Shown here one piece after another: positions 9,381 through 18,674 of a stretch of DNA of 64,000 nt. Numbering within the stretch: position 1 is the stretch's first letter; every line of letters starts with the position of its first letter. The notes beneath the pieces are model-generated. The model was given only the letters and a program-made list of their open reading frames with translations, was not told the origin of the DNA and made no database searches. Made by a program: the position numbers and the translations under genes. Source of the stretch: Clavibacter sp. A6099. GTDB taxonomy: Bacteria > Actinomycetota > Actinomycetes > Actinomycetales > Microbacteriaceae. The DNA lies in NCBI RefSeq assembly GCF_021919125.1, contig NZ_CP083439.1, positions 2,852,001 through 2,916,000 of the forward strand, read 5' to 3'.

Positions 9381-9408
9381 TTGACTCGTCTCCGAGAGCG
9401 GCGCTCTC
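9381..9408 (+). promoter_or_regulatory. TTGACT element and palindrome in the divergent PTS/regulator region
   Basis: TTGACT at 9381-9386 resembles a -35. It is followed by an odd palindrome, GAGAGCG and CGCTCTC (9394-9400 and 9402-9408) around one base. No convincing -10 is spaced 17 nt from it. The palindrome is a candidate operator for the regulator at 9455 or for another repressor. Confidence 0.35.
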
Positions 9409-9454
9409 CGTCCGCCGCCCGAGGGGACGCGAGCCGCCGCGCAGGGAGACGGAC

Positions 9455-11443
9455 ATGCTGAGCGAGAACCACGAGAGGCTGCTGGACTACCTGTCCGCGG
9501 CCGACCGCTGGGTCGAGGCCGGCGAGCTCGCGGACCGCCTCGGGGTCACCACGCGCAGCGTCCGCACCTACGTCCAGGCGGTGCGGGAGCGCTCGACCGT
9601 CGCCATCGCCTCCTCCCCCGACGGCTACCGGATCGACGCGGGCAGCTACGCCCGCCACCTCGGGACGCGCCCGACCGGCGACCAGCAGGGCACCCCGCGC
9701 GACCGCCTGCACGCGCTCGTCCGCCGCCTCGGCGACGCGCCCGACGGCCTCGACGTCTTCGCGCTCGCGGGCGAGCTGCACGTGAGCGACTCCACCGTCG
9801 AGGCGGACCTCCGCAAGGTGCGCGCGCTCGTCGAGGACGCCGGTCTCGCCCTCCGCCGCACGGGATCCACCGTCGTGCTCGAGGGCTCGGAGCGCGACTT
9901 CCGCCGGCTGCTGTCGCGCATGTTCCGCGACGAGAGCGCGCAGGGCTTCCTGCCGCTCGAGACCGTGCAGCGGGAGTTCGCGTCCGACTCGCTGCGCGCC
10001 TTCAAGACGGATCTCGTCCGCGAGCTCACGGAGGGCGGCTTCTTCGTGAACGAGTACGGCGTCGACAACGTGCTGCTGCACGTGGCGATCGCGGTCGACC
10101 GGCTGGCCCGGGCACCGCGGCGGACGGACGCGGACGCGGACCTGGACCCCGCGGACGACGGCGCGCCGGGTGCCGCGCACCCGACGGCCGATGACGCGTC
10201 GACGGCGGCCCCCTCCGCCGACCCGACGGCCCTCGCGATCCGCGCCGTGCTCGCCCGCCTCCTCGCCGCCCACTTCGACGTGCCGGTGCCGGCGGGCGAC
10301 GTCGCCTACCTCGCGCTCCTCGTCCGCACGCGCGTCGTGACCCCAGGCAACGAGCAGTCGCTCGCCACCGTGATGCGCGAGCACGTCGTCGAGAGCGACC
10401 TGGACGTGGTGCGCGCCATCGTCCGCCGCGTGAAGCAGGAGTACCTGGTGGACCTCGAGGACGAGGACTTCACGGTCCGCTTCTCGCTGCACCTCGGGAA
10501 CCTGGTGGCGCGCGCCGCCGACCGCTCCTTCTCCCGCAACCCGCTCGCCCGATCCATCAAGACCTCCTACCCGATGACCTACGAGATCGCGGTGTTCATC
10601 GCGAGCGAGGTGCAGCGGCGGCGCGGGATCGCGATCAACGACGACGAGATCGCGTACATCGCCCTGCACGTCGGATCCCACCGGGAGCGCGTGGCCCGAC
10701 GCGACGACCGGGTCGCGTGCGCGCTCGTCTGCCCGAACTACTACGACCTGCACCAGATCATGCGCCAGCGCATCGAGCAGGCCCTCGGCGCGGACATCAG
10801 CGTGGACGCCGTCGTGACGCGCACCGACGTCGACGCAGATGCCCTGGGGGTCCAGCTCGTGATCGACGCCACCGGCACGCGTCCGCCCGCCGACGACGTC
10901 GTGGTGGTCCAGCCGCTGCCGACGCCCGACGACATCGAGTCGATCCGCCGGGCCGTCGCGCGGGTCCGCCGCCACGCGCGCCGCAGCTCCATGAAGCACG
11001 ACCTGCTGCGCTTCCTCGACGAGTCGCTCTTCTTCCGCGACCTGCACGCGCCCGACGAGGAGGCGATGATCCGGCTGCTCGGCGGCAGGATGGTCGAGCA
11101 GGGCATCATCGAGCCCGAGTACATCGACGGGGCCATCGAGCGCGAGCGCCTGTCGTCGACGGCGTTCACCGACACGCTCGCCGTGCCCCACTCGCTCGCC
11201 ATGACGGCGCACCGCACGGCCATCGCCATCGTGGTCAACGACGAGGCGATGCAGTGGGGCGGCAACCGCGTGCACGTGGTCGCGCTCGTCGCCTTCAGCG
11301 CGAGCGGCCGCACGAGCTTCCAGCACGTGTTCGACCAGTTCGTCGAGGTCTTCTCCGACCACCGCGACGTGCAGGCGATCATGCGGGCGTCGGGATCGCA
11401 CGGCTCCTTCATCGAGGAGCTCGTCCACGTCATGGACACCTGA
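9455..11443 (+). CDS. PRD-containing PTS-regulated transcriptional activator (MtlR/BglG-type)
   Basis: 662 aa from ATG 9455, chosen because GGGAG lies 6 nt upstream and the 26 extra codons of the longer frame look non-coding. Domain order: HTH at about 1-55 (LADRLGVTTRSVRTYV), a second winged HTH at about 85-145, PRD1 (histidine in NVLLHVAIAVDRL), an Ala/Asp-rich insert, PRD2 (LHLGNLVARAADR and IALHVGSHRERV), a IIB-like segment (ALVCPNYYDLH with a cysteine) and a C-terminal IIA domain with His579 in LAVPHSLAM. This architecture is that of MtlR-type activators switched by HPr/IIA/IIB phosphorylation. Divergent from the PTS/mtl genes, its likely target. Confidence 0.9.
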   Translation: MLSENHERLLDYLSAADRWVEAGELADRLGVTTRSVRTYVQAVRERSTVAIASSPDGYRIDAGSYARHLGTRPTGDQQGTPRDRLHALVRRLGDAPDGLDVFALAGELHVSDSTVEADLRKVRALVEDAGLALRRTGSTVVLEGSERDFRRLLSRMFRDESAQGFLPLETVQREFASDSLRAFKTDLVRELTEGGFFVNEYGVDNVLLHVAIAVDRLARAPRRTDADADLDPADDGAPGAAHPTADDASTAAPSADPTALAIRAVLARLLAAHFDVPVPAGDVAYLALLVRTRVVTPGNEQSLATVMREHVVESDLDVVRAIVRRVKQEYLVDLEDEDFTVRFSLHLGNLVARAADRSFSRNPLARSIKTSYPMTYEIAVFIASEVQRRRGIAINDDEIAYIALHVGSHRERVARRDDRVACALVCPNYYDLHQIMRQRIEQALGADISVDAVVTRTDVDADALGVQLVIDATGTRPPADDVVVVQPLPTPDDIESIRRAVARVRRHARRSSMKHDLLRFLDESLFFRDLHAPDEEAMIRLLGGRMVEQGIIEPEYIDGAIERERLSSTAFTDTLAVPHSLAMTAHRTAIAIVVNDEAMQWGGNRVHVVALVAFSASGRTSFQHVFDQFVEVFSDHRDVQAIMRASGSHGSFIEELVHVMDT

Positions 11444-11444
11444 C

Positions 11445-11490
11445 CGGCCGCCCCCGAGCCGCCCCGCCTACGGAGCGGGTCAGGCGGCCG
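11445..11490. terminator. Possible bidirectional terminator between the regulator and map
   Basis: Two convergent genes are only 53 nt apart. An 8-bp outer stem (11445-11452 with 11483-11490) encloses a 5-bp inner stem (11463-11467 with 11475-11479). Confidence 0.4.
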
Positions 11491-11496
11491 CGGCGA

Positions 11497-12333
11497 TCAG
11501 GGCGCGACGGGCGTGACGCCGAGCGGCACGAGGCGCGACGCCCCGCCGTCGGCGAGCGTGAGCACCCAGATGCCGCGCGCGTGCACGGCGACCGAGTGCT
11601 CCCAGTGGGAGGCCATGCTGCCGTCGACCGTGGCGACGGTCCAGTCGTCGTCGAGGACGCGCGTCTCCGCCTCGCCGTCGGTGATCATCGGCTCGATCGC
11701 GACGACCAGCCCGGGCTTCACCGCGGGGCCCCTGCCGCGCACGCGGTAGTTGAACACCGGCGGATCCTCGTGCATGCTCCGGCCGATGCCGTGGCCCGTG
11801 TAGTCCATGACGATGCCGAAGGCGCCCGCCGCCTCGACGCTCTCCTCGACGGCCTCGCCCACCTCGTTGAGGTGCGACGCGGTCGCGAGCCGGGCGATGC
11901 CCGCCCAGAGCGAGTCCTCGGTGACGCGGGACAGCCGCTCGCGGGCCTCGACGACGTCGGGGCGCGCGGGATCCGGCACCACGACCGTCATGGCCGAGTC
12001 CCCGTTCCAGCCGTCGATCTCCGCGCCGCTGTCCACCGAGACGATGTCGCCCGGCTGCAGCACGCGGTCGCCGGGGATGCCGTGCACGACCTCGTCGTTG
12101 ACCGAGACGCACACCGTGTGGCGGTAGCCCGGCACGAGCTGGAAGTTGGAGTGGCCGCCGAGCGCGCGGATGGCGGCGTCGGCTGCGGCGTCGAGCTCGC
12201 CCGTCGTGACGCCGGGGGCGATGAGCCCGCGGACGGCGTCGAGCGACGCGGCGGTCGCGAGGCCGGGCGCGACCATGCGGCGGATCTCGTCCGGGGTCTT
12301 GTAGATCCCCGGCGTGCGGCGGAGCGCGCCCAC
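11497..12333 (-). CDS. map: Methionine aminopeptidase, type I
   Basis: Removes the N-terminal methionine from nascent proteins; a two-metal enzyme. 278 aa from GTG 12333. The pita-bread fold ligands are visible: two Asp in VSVDSGAEIDGWNGDSAM, His in DYTGHGIGRSMHEDPPV, Glu in AIEPMIT and Glu in HWEHSVAV. The frame is open much further upstream but overlaps adk; the GTG gives MGALRRTPGIYKTPDEIRRM, as expected of the family. It is 4 nt downstream of the adk stop. In most genomes infA follows; here the PTS block intervenes. Confidence 0.95.
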   Translation of the reverse strand: MGALRRTPGIYKTPDEIRRMVAPGLATAASLDAVRGLIAPGVTTGELDAAADAAIRALGGHSNFQLVPGYRHTVCVSVNDEVVHGIPGDRVLQPGDIVSVDSGAEIDGWNGDSAMTVVVPDPARPDVVEARERLSRVTEDSLWAGIARLATASHLNEVGEAVEESVEAAGAFGIVMDYTGHGIGRSMHEDPPVFNYRVRGRGPAVKPGLVVAIEPMITDGEAETRVLDDDWTVATVDGSMASHWEHSVAVHARGIWVLTLADGGASRLVPLGVTPVAP

Positions 12334-12337
12334 GCCG

Positions 12338-12940
12338 CTACGCGCGGCCGGCGTCGGAGGAGGGACGCACGCCGCGACCCGCGAGGGCCGCGCGGATGCG
12401 CTCGGCGACCTCGTCGACCTCGCCCAGCCCGTCGACCTCGAGGAGCAGGCCGCGCTCGCGGTACACGTCGATGAGGGGGCTCGTCTCGCGGACGTAGACC
12501 TCCTGGCGGTGGCGGATCTCCTCCTCGCCGTCGTCGGCGCGGCCCTGCTCGGCAGCGCGGCGGGTGAGCCGGGCCACGACCTCCTCCTCGTCGGCGACGA
12601 GCTGGATGACGGCGTCGAGGCGCTGTCCCCACCCTTCGAGCAGCTCCTCGAGGTACGCGACCTGGGCCAGCGTGCGCGGGTAGCCGTCGAGCAGGAAGCC
12701 CTCGCGGGCGTCCTCCTCCTCGAGCCGCGCGGTGATGAGGCTGTTGGTGAGCTCGTCCGGCACGTAGTTGCCGGCGTCGACGAGCGCCTGGACCTGCTGG
12801 CCGAGCTCGGTGCGGTCCTTGATGTTCTGGCGGAAGATGTCGCCGGTGGAGACGTCGGGGATCCCGTAGTCGCCCGCGATGCGCTTCGCCTGCGTGCCCT
12901 TGCCCGCACCGGGAGGGCCGACGATCAGGAGCCGGGTCAC
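12338..12940 (-). CDS. adk: Adenylate kinase
   Basis: Interconverts AMP + ATP and 2 ADP. 200 aa from GTG 12940. P-loop [10 protein letters not shown] at residues 8-17; AMP-site segment [17 protein letters not shown] motif; LID region ([21 protein letters not shown] is the short type, without zinc cysteines), compatible with a short-LID bacterial enzyme. The start codon overlaps the secY stop by 4 nt (GTGA), and map begins 4 nt after its stop, so secY-adk-map is a tight translational unit. Confidence 0.96.
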   Translation of the reverse strand: MTRLLIVGPPGAGKGTQAKRIAGDYGIPDVSTGDIFRQNIKDRTELGQQVQALVDAGNYVPDELTNSLITARLEEEDAREGFLLDGYPRTLAQVAYLEELLEGWGQRLDAVIQLVADEEEVVARLTRRAAEQGRADDGEEEIRHRQEVYVRETSPLIDVYRERGLLLEVDGLGEVDEVAERIRAALAGRGVRPSSDAGRA

Positions 12941-14259
12941 TTGAGCAGCCCCTCGTAGTGCCGCTGCTGCAGCTGCGAGTCGATCTGCTTCACCGTCTCG
13001 AGGCCGACGCCGACCACGATCAGGATGCTCGCGCCGCCGAACGGGAAGTTCTGGTTGGCGCCGACGAGCGACAGGGCGATGAGCGGCAGGAGCGCGATGA
13101 GCCCGAGGTACAGCGAGCCCGGCAGCGTGATTCGCGTGAGCACGTAGTCGAGGTACTCGGCCGTCGGGCGTCCCGCGCGGATGCCGGGGATGAAGCCGCC
13201 GTACTTCTTCATGTTGTCGGCGACCTCCTCCGGGTTGAAGGTGATGGCGACGTAGAAGTACGTGAAGCCGACGATGAGCAGGAAGTACATCGCCATGTAG
13301 AGCGGGTGGTCGCCCGTGGTGAGGTTGTCGGTGATCCACTGCACCCACGGCGCCGGCGGCTGGCCGACGGGCGGCTGGTTGAACTGCGCGACGAGCGCGG
13401 GCAGGTACAGCAGCGACGACGCGAAGATGACGGGCACGACGCCGGCCATGTTCACCTTGATCGGGATGTAGGTGTTGTTGCCGCCGTAGGTGCGGCGGCC
13501 GACCATGCGCTTGGCGTACTGCACCGGGATGCGCCGCTGCGACTGCTCGACGTAGACGACGGCGGCGACGACGAGGAGGCCGACGAGGATCACCAGGAGG
13601 AAGACCTCCCAGCCGCGGCTCTGCTGGATGGCGATGAGCGAGGTCGGGAACGCGGCCGCGACCGACGTGAAGATGAGGAGCGACATGCCGTTGCCGATGC
13701 CGCGCTCGGTGATGAGCTCGCCCATCCACATGATGAGGCCGGTGCCGGCGGTCATCGTGATGACCATGAGCATGATCGCGTACCAGGCGTCGTTCGTGAC
13801 GAGCTGCGTGCAGGCGCTGACGTTGGTCTGGCCGAAGAGCGCACCGCTGCGCGCGACCGTGATGAGCGTCGTGGACTGGAGGACCGCGAGGGCGATCGTG
13901 AGGTAGCGCGTGTACTGCGTGAGCTTGGCCTGGCCGGACTGGCCCTCCTTGTAGAGGGTGTCGAAGTGCGGGATGACCACGCGGAGCAGCTGGACGATGA
14001 TCGAGGCCGTGATGTACGGCATGATGCCCAGCGCGAAGATGGAGAGCTTCAGCAGCGCACCGCCGCTGAACAGGTTGACGAGCTCGTAGAGGCCCGAGGT
14101 GCCCTGGTTGGCCGCGAGGCACGACTGCACGTTGGCGAAGTCGACGAACGGCGCCGGGATGAAGGATCCGAGGCGGAAGAGGGCGATGATGCCCAGCGTG
14201 AACCCGATCTTGCGGCGCAGATCGGGGGTGCGGAAGATCCTGACGACGGCGCTCAACAC
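12937..14259 (-). CDS. secY: Protein translocase subunit SecY
   Basis: Central pore of the Sec translocon, in the cytoplasmic membrane. 440 aa, normal length, with about ten hydrophobic segments; the N-terminus [19 protein letters not shown] and the cytoplasmic loop [19 protein letters not shown] are diagnostic. Start GTG 14259 with AGGA 8 nt upstream. A 125-nt gap separates it from rplO. It overlaps adk by 4 nt. Confidence 0.98.
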   Translation of the reverse strand: MLSAVVRIFRTPDLRRKIGFTLGIIALFRLGSFIPAPFVDFANVQSCLAANQGTSGLYELVNLFSGGALLKLSIFALGIMPYITASIIVQLLRVVIPHFDTLYKEGQSGQAKLTQYTRYLTIALAVLQSTTLITVARSGALFGQTNVSACTQLVTNDAWYAIMLMVITMTAGTGLIMWMGELITERGIGNGMSLLIFTSVAAAFPTSLIAIQQSRGWEVFLLVILVGLLVVAAVVYVEQSQRRIPVQYAKRMVGRRTYGGNNTYIPIKVNMAGVVPVIFASSLLYLPALVAQFNQPPVGQPPAPWVQWITDNLTTGDHPLYMAMYFLLIVGFTYFYVAITFNPEEVADNMKKYGGFIPGIRAGRPTAEYLDYVLTRITLPGSLYLGLIALLPLIALSLVGANQNFPFGGASILIVVGVGLETVKQIDSQLQQRHYEGLLK

Positions 14260-14384
14260 GGAGGGTGTCCTGCTTTCTGTGGGAGGTCCGCCGGGAGGCG
14301 GGGGTCGGGCCGACCCGATGCGGCCCCAGGTGCCGGTAGGGGCGGTCGGTTGCCCGACCGCCCCTGCCGTTGCGTCCTGTAGTG

Positions 14385-14963
14385 CTACTTGACGGAGCCG
14401 CCTGCTGCGACGATCTTCTCCGCTGCGGAGCCGGAGACCTTGTCGACCGCAACCGTCAGCTTAACCGAGATGTCGCCGTCCCCGAGGACCTTGACCTTCT
14501 CGTTCTTGCGCACGGCACCCTTGGCGACCAGGTCGCTCGTGGTGACGTCGCCGCCGTCGGGGTAGAGCGCGGCGAGCTTCTCCAGGTTCACGACCTGGTA
14601 CTCGACGCGGAACGGGTTCTTGAACCCGCGGAGCTTCGGGGTGCGCATGTGCAGCGGCATCTGCCCACCCTCGAAGCCGACGCGGACCGTGTAGCGGGCC
14701 TTCGTGCCCTTGGTGCCACGACCCGCGGTCTTGCCCTTCGAGCCCTCACCGCGGCCGACACGCTGGCGTGCCTTCTTGGCCCCGGCGGCGGGACGGAGGT
14801 GGTGGACCTTGAGGACCTGCTCGCGCTTGACCGTCTCCGTCGAGCCGACCGTGGTCGTCTCGGCGGAAGCGGCCGCAGCGGCGGCGGGCGCCTTCGCGGT
14901 CTTCTTGGGTGCGGCCTTGGGCGCCTTCACGGGCGCCTCGGCCGACTCGTTCTTCTCAGCCAT
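14385..14963 (-). CDS. rplO: 50S ribosomal protein L15 with long N-terminal extension
   Basis: L15, 192 aa. The conserved core begins near residue 47 ([15 protein letters not shown]) and includes [21 protein letters not shown] and the [10 protein letters not shown] region. The first ~45 residues are an Ala/Lys/Pro-rich extension not found in most bacterial L15 (about 145-150 aa). The start is genuine in context: its ATG overlaps the rpmD stop by one base (TGATG). A shorter start is not suggested by any SD I can see. Confidence 0.95.
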   Translation of the reverse strand: MAEKNESAEAPVKAPKAAPKKTAKAPAAAAAASAETTTVGSTETVKREQVLKVHHLRPAAGAKKARQRVGRGEGSKGKTAGRGTKGTKARYTVRVGFEGGQMPLHMRTPKLRGFKNPFRVEYQVVNLEKLAALYPDGGDVTTSDLVAKGAVRKNEKVKVLGDGDISVKLTVAVDKVSGSAAEKIVAAGGSVK

Positions 14964-15145
14964 CAGTCGATCTCCTCCACCTTCACCAGGTGCGCCACGG
15001 TGTTCACGTACCCGCGGTTCTGGGCGTTGTCCTCACGGACCACCACGGCACCGATGCGACGGAGCCCGAGGCTCCGCAGGGTGTCGCGCTGGTTCTGCTT
15101 CTCGCTGATCTTGGACTTGATCTGCGTCACTCGGAGCTGAGCCAT
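14963..15145 (-). CDS. rpmD: 50S ribosomal protein L30
   Basis: L30, 60 aa, full length: [20 protein letters not shown] at the start and the conserved [16 protein letters not shown] longer open frame exists upstream but belongs to rpsE's opposite phase; the ATG at 15145 overlaps the rpsE stop by one base. Downstream its own stop overlaps the rplO ATG by one base. Normal spc order rpsE-rpmD-rplO. Confidence 0.97.
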
Positions 15146-15849
15146 CAGACACCTGCCTTCGCGTCGGCCTCGGCGCGCTGGGCGCGGAGGATGCGGGCCG
15201 GGACGACCTGCTCGAGCTCGAGCCCACGACGAGCTGCGACGGCGCGCGGCTCCTCGAGCTGCTTGAGCGCCTCGACCGTGGCGTGCACGATGTTGATCGT
15301 GTTCGACGATCCGAGCGACTTGCTCAGCACGTCGTGGATGCCGGCGCACTCGAGCACCGCGCGGACGGGGCCACCGGCGATGACGCCGGTACCCGCGGAC
15401 GCGGGGCGCAGGAGGACGACTCCGGCGGATGCCTCACCCTGCACGGCGTGCGGGATGGTCAGGCCGATGCGCGGGACGCGGAAGAAGTTCTTCTTCGCCT
15501 CCTCGACGCCCTTGGAGATGGCGGTCGGGACCTCGCGGGCCTTGCCGTAGCCGACGCCGACCAGTCCGTTGCCGTCTCCGACGATCACGAGCGCGGTGAA
15601 GCTGAAGCGACGACCGCCCTTGACGACCTTGGACACGCGGTTGATGGTGACGACGCGCTCCAGGAACTGGCTCTTGTCGGCATCACGGCCACCGCGGCTG
15701 TCGCGGCCGCCCTGGTTGCGATCGCGTCCGCCACGACGGCCCTCACGGCCCTCGTTCTGCGCGGGTGCGGTGGACGCCGCGGTCTCGACGGGCGTCTCCG
15801 CCACTGCCACGACCTCGGGCTCCTTGTTGTTGTTCTCGGCTGCGCTCAC
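15145..15849 (-). CDS. rpsE: 30S ribosomal protein S5
   Basis: S5, 234 aa, takes part in decoding accuracy and mRNA unwinding at the entry site. The core is [20 protein letters not shown] followed by [20 protein letters not shown]. The N-terminus carries a ~55-residue Glu/Ala- then Arg/Gly/Asp-rich extension ([20 protein letters not shown]), longer than E. coli S5 (166 aa). Start GTG 15849 overlaps the rplR stop by 4 nt. Confidence 0.97.
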
Positions 15850-16217
15850 AGGCTCAGACCACCCTCTCGAGCTCCTTCGGCGATGGCCGCGACGCGTCCT
15901 GCGTAGCGGTTGCCACCACGATCGAATACGACGCTCTCCACGCCGGCCGCCTTGGCGCGCTCGGCGACGAGCTCGCCGACCTTGCGCGACTTGGCGGTCT
16001 TGTCGCCGTCGAACGTGCGCATGTCGGCCTCGAGGGTCGACGCGGACGCGACGGTGTGACCACGGCTGTCATCGACGACCTGCACGAAGACGTGACGGGC
16101 CGAACGGGTGACGACCAGGCGCGGACGCAGCTCGGTACCCTCGACCTTCTTGCGCAGGCGTGCGTGCCTGCGGCCGCGGGCGGCGGACTTGCTTTTTCCT
16201 CTAACTCCGAGAGCCAT
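15846..16217 (-). CDS. rplR: 50S ribosomal protein L18
   Basis: L18, 123 aa from ATG 16217, part of the central protuberance that binds 5S r[23 protein letters not shown] opens the protein; [18 protein letters not shown] and the [12 protein letters not shown] segments are typical. A GTG two codons upstream (16223) would overlap the rplF stop by 4 nt and is possible; I chose ATG because the same TGATCATGGC junction occurs at rpmC-rpsQ. Overlaps rpsE by 4 nt. Confidence 0.95.
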   Translation of the reverse strand: MALGVRGKSKSAARGRRHARLRKKVEGTELRPRLVVTRSARHVFVQVVDDSRGHTVASASTLEADMRTFDGDKTAKSRKVGELVAERAKAAGVESVVFDRGGNRYAGRVAAIAEGAREGGLSL

Positions 16218-16219
16218 GA

Positions 16220-16756
16220 TCACTTACCACTCTTTCCGGCCTTGCGGCGAACGTTCTCGCCGGCGTAGCGGACGCCCTTGCCCTTGTAGGGCTCGGGCTT
16301 GCGAATCTTGCGGATGTTGGCGGCCGTCTCGCCGACGAGCTGCTTGTCGATGCCGACGACGGTCATCTTGTTGACGCCCTCGACGGTGAAGCTGATGCCC
16401 GCGGGCGCCTCGACGTACACCGGGTGGGAGAAGCCGAGCGCGAACTCGACGCCCTTGTCCTTGAGCGCGACGCGGTAACCCGTGCCGACGATCTCGAGGC
16501 CCTTGGTGTAGCCGGTGGTGACGCCGACGATGTTGTTCGCGATGAGGCTGCGCGTGAGGCCGTGGAGCGAACGCGACTCGCGCTCGTCGTCGGGACGGGT
16601 GACGAGCACCTGTCCGTCCTGGACCTCGGCGCGGATGGGCTGCGCGATGGTGAGGCTCAGCTCGCCCTTCGGGCCCTTGACCGTGACGTGCTGGCCGTCC
16701 ACGGCGACGTCGACCCCTGCGGGGACGTCGATGGGGAGTCTTCCGATGCGTGACAT
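16220..16756 (-). CDS. rplF: 50S ribosomal protein L6
   Basis: L6, 178 aa, at the base of the L7/L12 stalk near the factor-binding site. Two related domains; N-terminus [19 protein letters not shown] and C-terminal [20 protein letters not shown] are hallmarks. ATG 16756 lies 4 nt after the rpsH stop; the frame continues upstream, but MSRIGRLP is the conserved start. The stop is two bases before the rplR ATG. Confidence 0.97.
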   Translation of the reverse strand: MSRIGRLPIDVPAGVDVAVDGQHVTVKGPKGELSLTIAQPIRAEVQDGQVLVTRPDDERESRSLHGLTRSLIANNIVGVTTGYTKGLEIVGTGYRVALKDKGVEFALGFSHPVYVEAPAGISFTVEGVNKMTVVGIDKQLVGETAANIRKIRKPEPYKGKGVRYAGENVRRKAGKSGK

Positions 16757-16760
16757 GGCG

Positions 16761-17159
16761 TTACCACACGTAGGCGAGGACTTCCCCACCCACGCCCTTC
16801 TTCGCAGCCTGGCGGTCCGTGAGGAGCCCCGAGGAGGTGGACAGGATGGCGACCCCGAGGCCACCGAGGACCTGGGGGATCTCCGCGGACTTCGCGTACA
16901 CGCGCAGTCCGGGCTTCGACACGCGCTTGATGCCCCGGATGGAGCGCTCGCGGTCGGGGCCGAACTTGAGGCTGAGCGTCAGCGTCTGGCCGACGCGGGC
17001 GTCCGCGACGTCCCAGCCGGCGATGAAGCCCTCGGACTTGAGGATGTCGGCGATGTGCGACTTGAGCTTGGAGTGCGGCATGGAGACCGTGTCGTGGTGC
17101 GCGGAGTTCGCGTTCCGGAGTCGGGTCAGCATGTCAGCGACCGGGTCGGTCATTGTCAT
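16761..17159 (-). CDS. rpsH: 30S ribosomal protein S8
   Basis: S8, 132 aa, binds the central domain of 16S rRNA and is the classical translational repressor of spc operons. [20 protein letters not shown] is the family N-terminus and GGEVLAYVW the C-terminus. Start ATG 17159; a second ATG two codons in (17153) is also possible. Normally rpsN lies between rplE and rpsH; here that slot is a 158-nt gap with hairpins. Confidence 0.97.
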   Translation of the reverse strand: MTMTDPVADMLTRLRNANSAHHDTVSMPHSKLKSHIADILKSEGFIAGWDVADARVGQTLTLSLKFGPDRERSIRGIKRVSKPGLRVYAKSAEIPQVLGGLGVAILSTSSGLLTDRQAAKKGVGGEVLAYVW

Positions 17160-17225
17160 ATCTGGTGGTGCCTCTCTCGCCTGGTTTCGTTCATCCGGAC
17201 ACGGATGACGACCTGTGGTGGTGGC

Positions 17226-17251
17226 GGCGCCGGGCGGAGGTGCCCGGCGCC
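17226..17251 (-). other. Intercistronic hairpin between rplE and rpsH
   Basis: A perfect 10-bp stem (17226-17235 with 17242-17251) and a 6-nt loop in the 158-nt spacer where rpsN (S14) is found in many genomes. A second inverted repeat of 8 bp around one base (17298-17314) begins 4 nt after the rplE stop. These may affect processing, or S8-mediated regulation. Confidence 0.7.
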
Positions 17252-17317
17252 GATCGTGCGGTGATGCGGTCGTGCTGGTCGTGCGGGTGGAGCTGGTGCT
17301 GCGTCTGACGCAGCTGG

Positions 17318-17914
17318 TTACGGCGTGTTCTCGGGCGTCTGGAACGGGAAGCCGAGCGCCTTGAGCAGCGCGCGTCCCTCGTCGTCCGTCCGAGCGGTCG
17401 TGACGACCGTGATGTCCATGCCGCGGACCCGGTCGATGCGGTCCTGGTCGATCTCGTGGAACATGGACTGCTCGTTGAGACCGAACGTGTAGTTGCCGTT
17501 GCCGTCGAACTGCTTCGGGCTGAGCCCGCGGAAGTCGCGGATGCGGGGCAGGGCGAGGGACAGCAGGCGGTCGAGGAACTCCCACATGCGGTCGCCGCGC
17601 AGCGTCACGTGGGTGCCGATGGCCTGGCCCTCACGCAGCTTGAACTGGGCGATCGACTTGCGGGCCTTCGTGACCTGCGGCTTCTGGCCCGTGATCTTGG
17701 TGAGGTCGGCGACCGCGCCGTCGATGATCTTGCCGTCACGTGCGGCGTCGCCGACGCCCATGTTCACGACGATCTTCGTGAGCCCGGGCACCTGGTGCAC
17801 GTTCGTGAAGCCGAGATCAGCGGTCAGCTGGCTGACGATCTCGGTGCGGTACTTCTGCTTCAGGCGCGGGAGCTGCGTGCCCTCGGCCGTGTCAGCGGTT
17901 GCGGTGTCGGTCAT
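17318..17914 (-). CDS. rplE: 50S ribosomal protein L5
   Basis: L5, 198 aa, binds 5S rRNA and contacts the P-site tRNA. Core begins about residue 14 ([16 protein letters not shown]); the segments [19 protein letters not shown] and [24 protein letters not shown] (regions, not quoted in full) are typical. The ~13-residue Thr/Ala N-terminal extension is common in Actinobacteria. It begins 2 nt after rplX ends. No rpsN follows. Confidence 0.97.
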   Translation of the reverse strand: MTDTATADTAEGTQLPRLKQKYRTEIVSQLTADLGFTNVHQVPGLTKIVVNMGVGDAARDGKIIDGAVADLTKITGQKPQVTKARKSIAQFKLREGQAIGTHVTLRGDRMWEFLDRLLSLALPRIRDFRGLSPKQFDGNGNYTFGLNEQSMFHEIDQDRIDRVRGMDITVVTTARTDDEGRALLKALGFPFQTPENTP

Positions 17915-17916
17915 TG

Positions 17917-18276
17917 CTAGAGGTCCTTACCTGACTTCTTGGCGTAGCGGACGCGGACGGTCTTGGAGACCCCGTCCTTCTCGACCTGCTCGGTCCGGAA
18001 GCCGACTCGCGTGGGCTTCTTGGACTCGGGGTCGACGAGCGCGACGTTGGAGATGTGGATGGGCGCCTCGATGGTCTCGATGCCGCCGGTCTTGGAGCCG
18101 CGCTGCGTCTGGCCGACGCGGACGTGCTTCGTGACGAAGTTCACGCCCTCGACGACGACGCGGTTGCGCTCGACCAGGACGGACAGGACGCGGCCCTGCT
18201 TGCCCCGGTCGCCGCCCTTGGCCTGCGTGCGACCCGTGATGACCTGCACGAGGTCACCCTTCTTGATGTTCGCCAT
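17917..18276 (-). CDS. rplX: 50S ribosomal protein L24
   Basis: L24, 119 aa, an early assembly protein at the tunnel exit. The KOW motif is near the N-terminus ([19 protein letters not shown]); [21 protein letters not shown] and the basic C-terminus fit. ATG 18276 lies 2 nt after the rplN stop, and rplE starts 2 nt after its stop, so it is embedded in a continuous operon. Confidence 0.97.
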   Translation of the reverse strand: MANIKKGDLVQVITGRTQAKGGDRGKQGRVLSVLVERNRVVVEGVNFVTKHVRVGQTQRGSKTGGIETIEAPIHISNVALVDPESKKPTRVGFRTEQVEKDGVSKTVRVRYAKKSGKDL

Positions 18277-18278
18277 GA

Positions 18279-18647
18279 CTAAATGACCTCCGGTGCCAGC
18301 GAGATGATCTTCATGAACTTCTTGTCCCGGAGCTCGCGGCCCACCGGTCCGAAGATGCGGGTGCCGCGGGGCTCCCCGTTGCTGTTCAGGATGACGGCGG
18401 CGTTCTCGTCGAACTTGATGTACGAGCCGTCGGGACGGCGCGTCTCCTTCTTGGTGCGGACGATGACGGCCTTGACGACCTCGCCCTTCTTGACGTTTCC
18501 GCCGGGGATCGCGTCCTTGACGGTCGCGACGATGACGTCACCGAGACCGGCGTAGCGGCGACCCGAGCCACCGAGCACGCGGATGGTCAAGATCTCCTTG
18601 GCACCCGTGTTGTCCGCGATCTTGAGGCGGGATTCCTGCTGAATCAC
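18279..18647 (-). CDS. rplN: 50S ribosomal protein L14
   Basis: L14, 122 aa, exact usual length; forms intersubunit bridge contacts. [20 protein letters not shown] is nearly universal at the N-terminus. SD AGGAGCAACA precedes the start (18647). It is 27 nt downstream of rpsQ and 2 nt upstream of rplX. Confidence 0.98.
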   Translation of the reverse strand: MIQQESRLKIADNTGAKEILTIRVLGGSGRRYAGLGDVIVATVKDAIPGGNVKKGEVVKAVIVRTKKETRRPDGSYIKFDENAAVILNSNGEPRGTRIFGPVGRELRDKKFMKIISLAPEVI

Positions 18648-18674
18648 TGTTGCTCCTTATCCAAGCAGCCGGGG

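Noticed and set aside
3139-9384. Very long plus-strand frames (hundreds of codons) opposite mtlD, mtlA, ptsI and ptsH
   Set aside because: They mirror real genes on the other strand. High GC at third positions removes stops from antisense frames; the products are Arg/Glu/Val-rich without domains, and no start signals fit.
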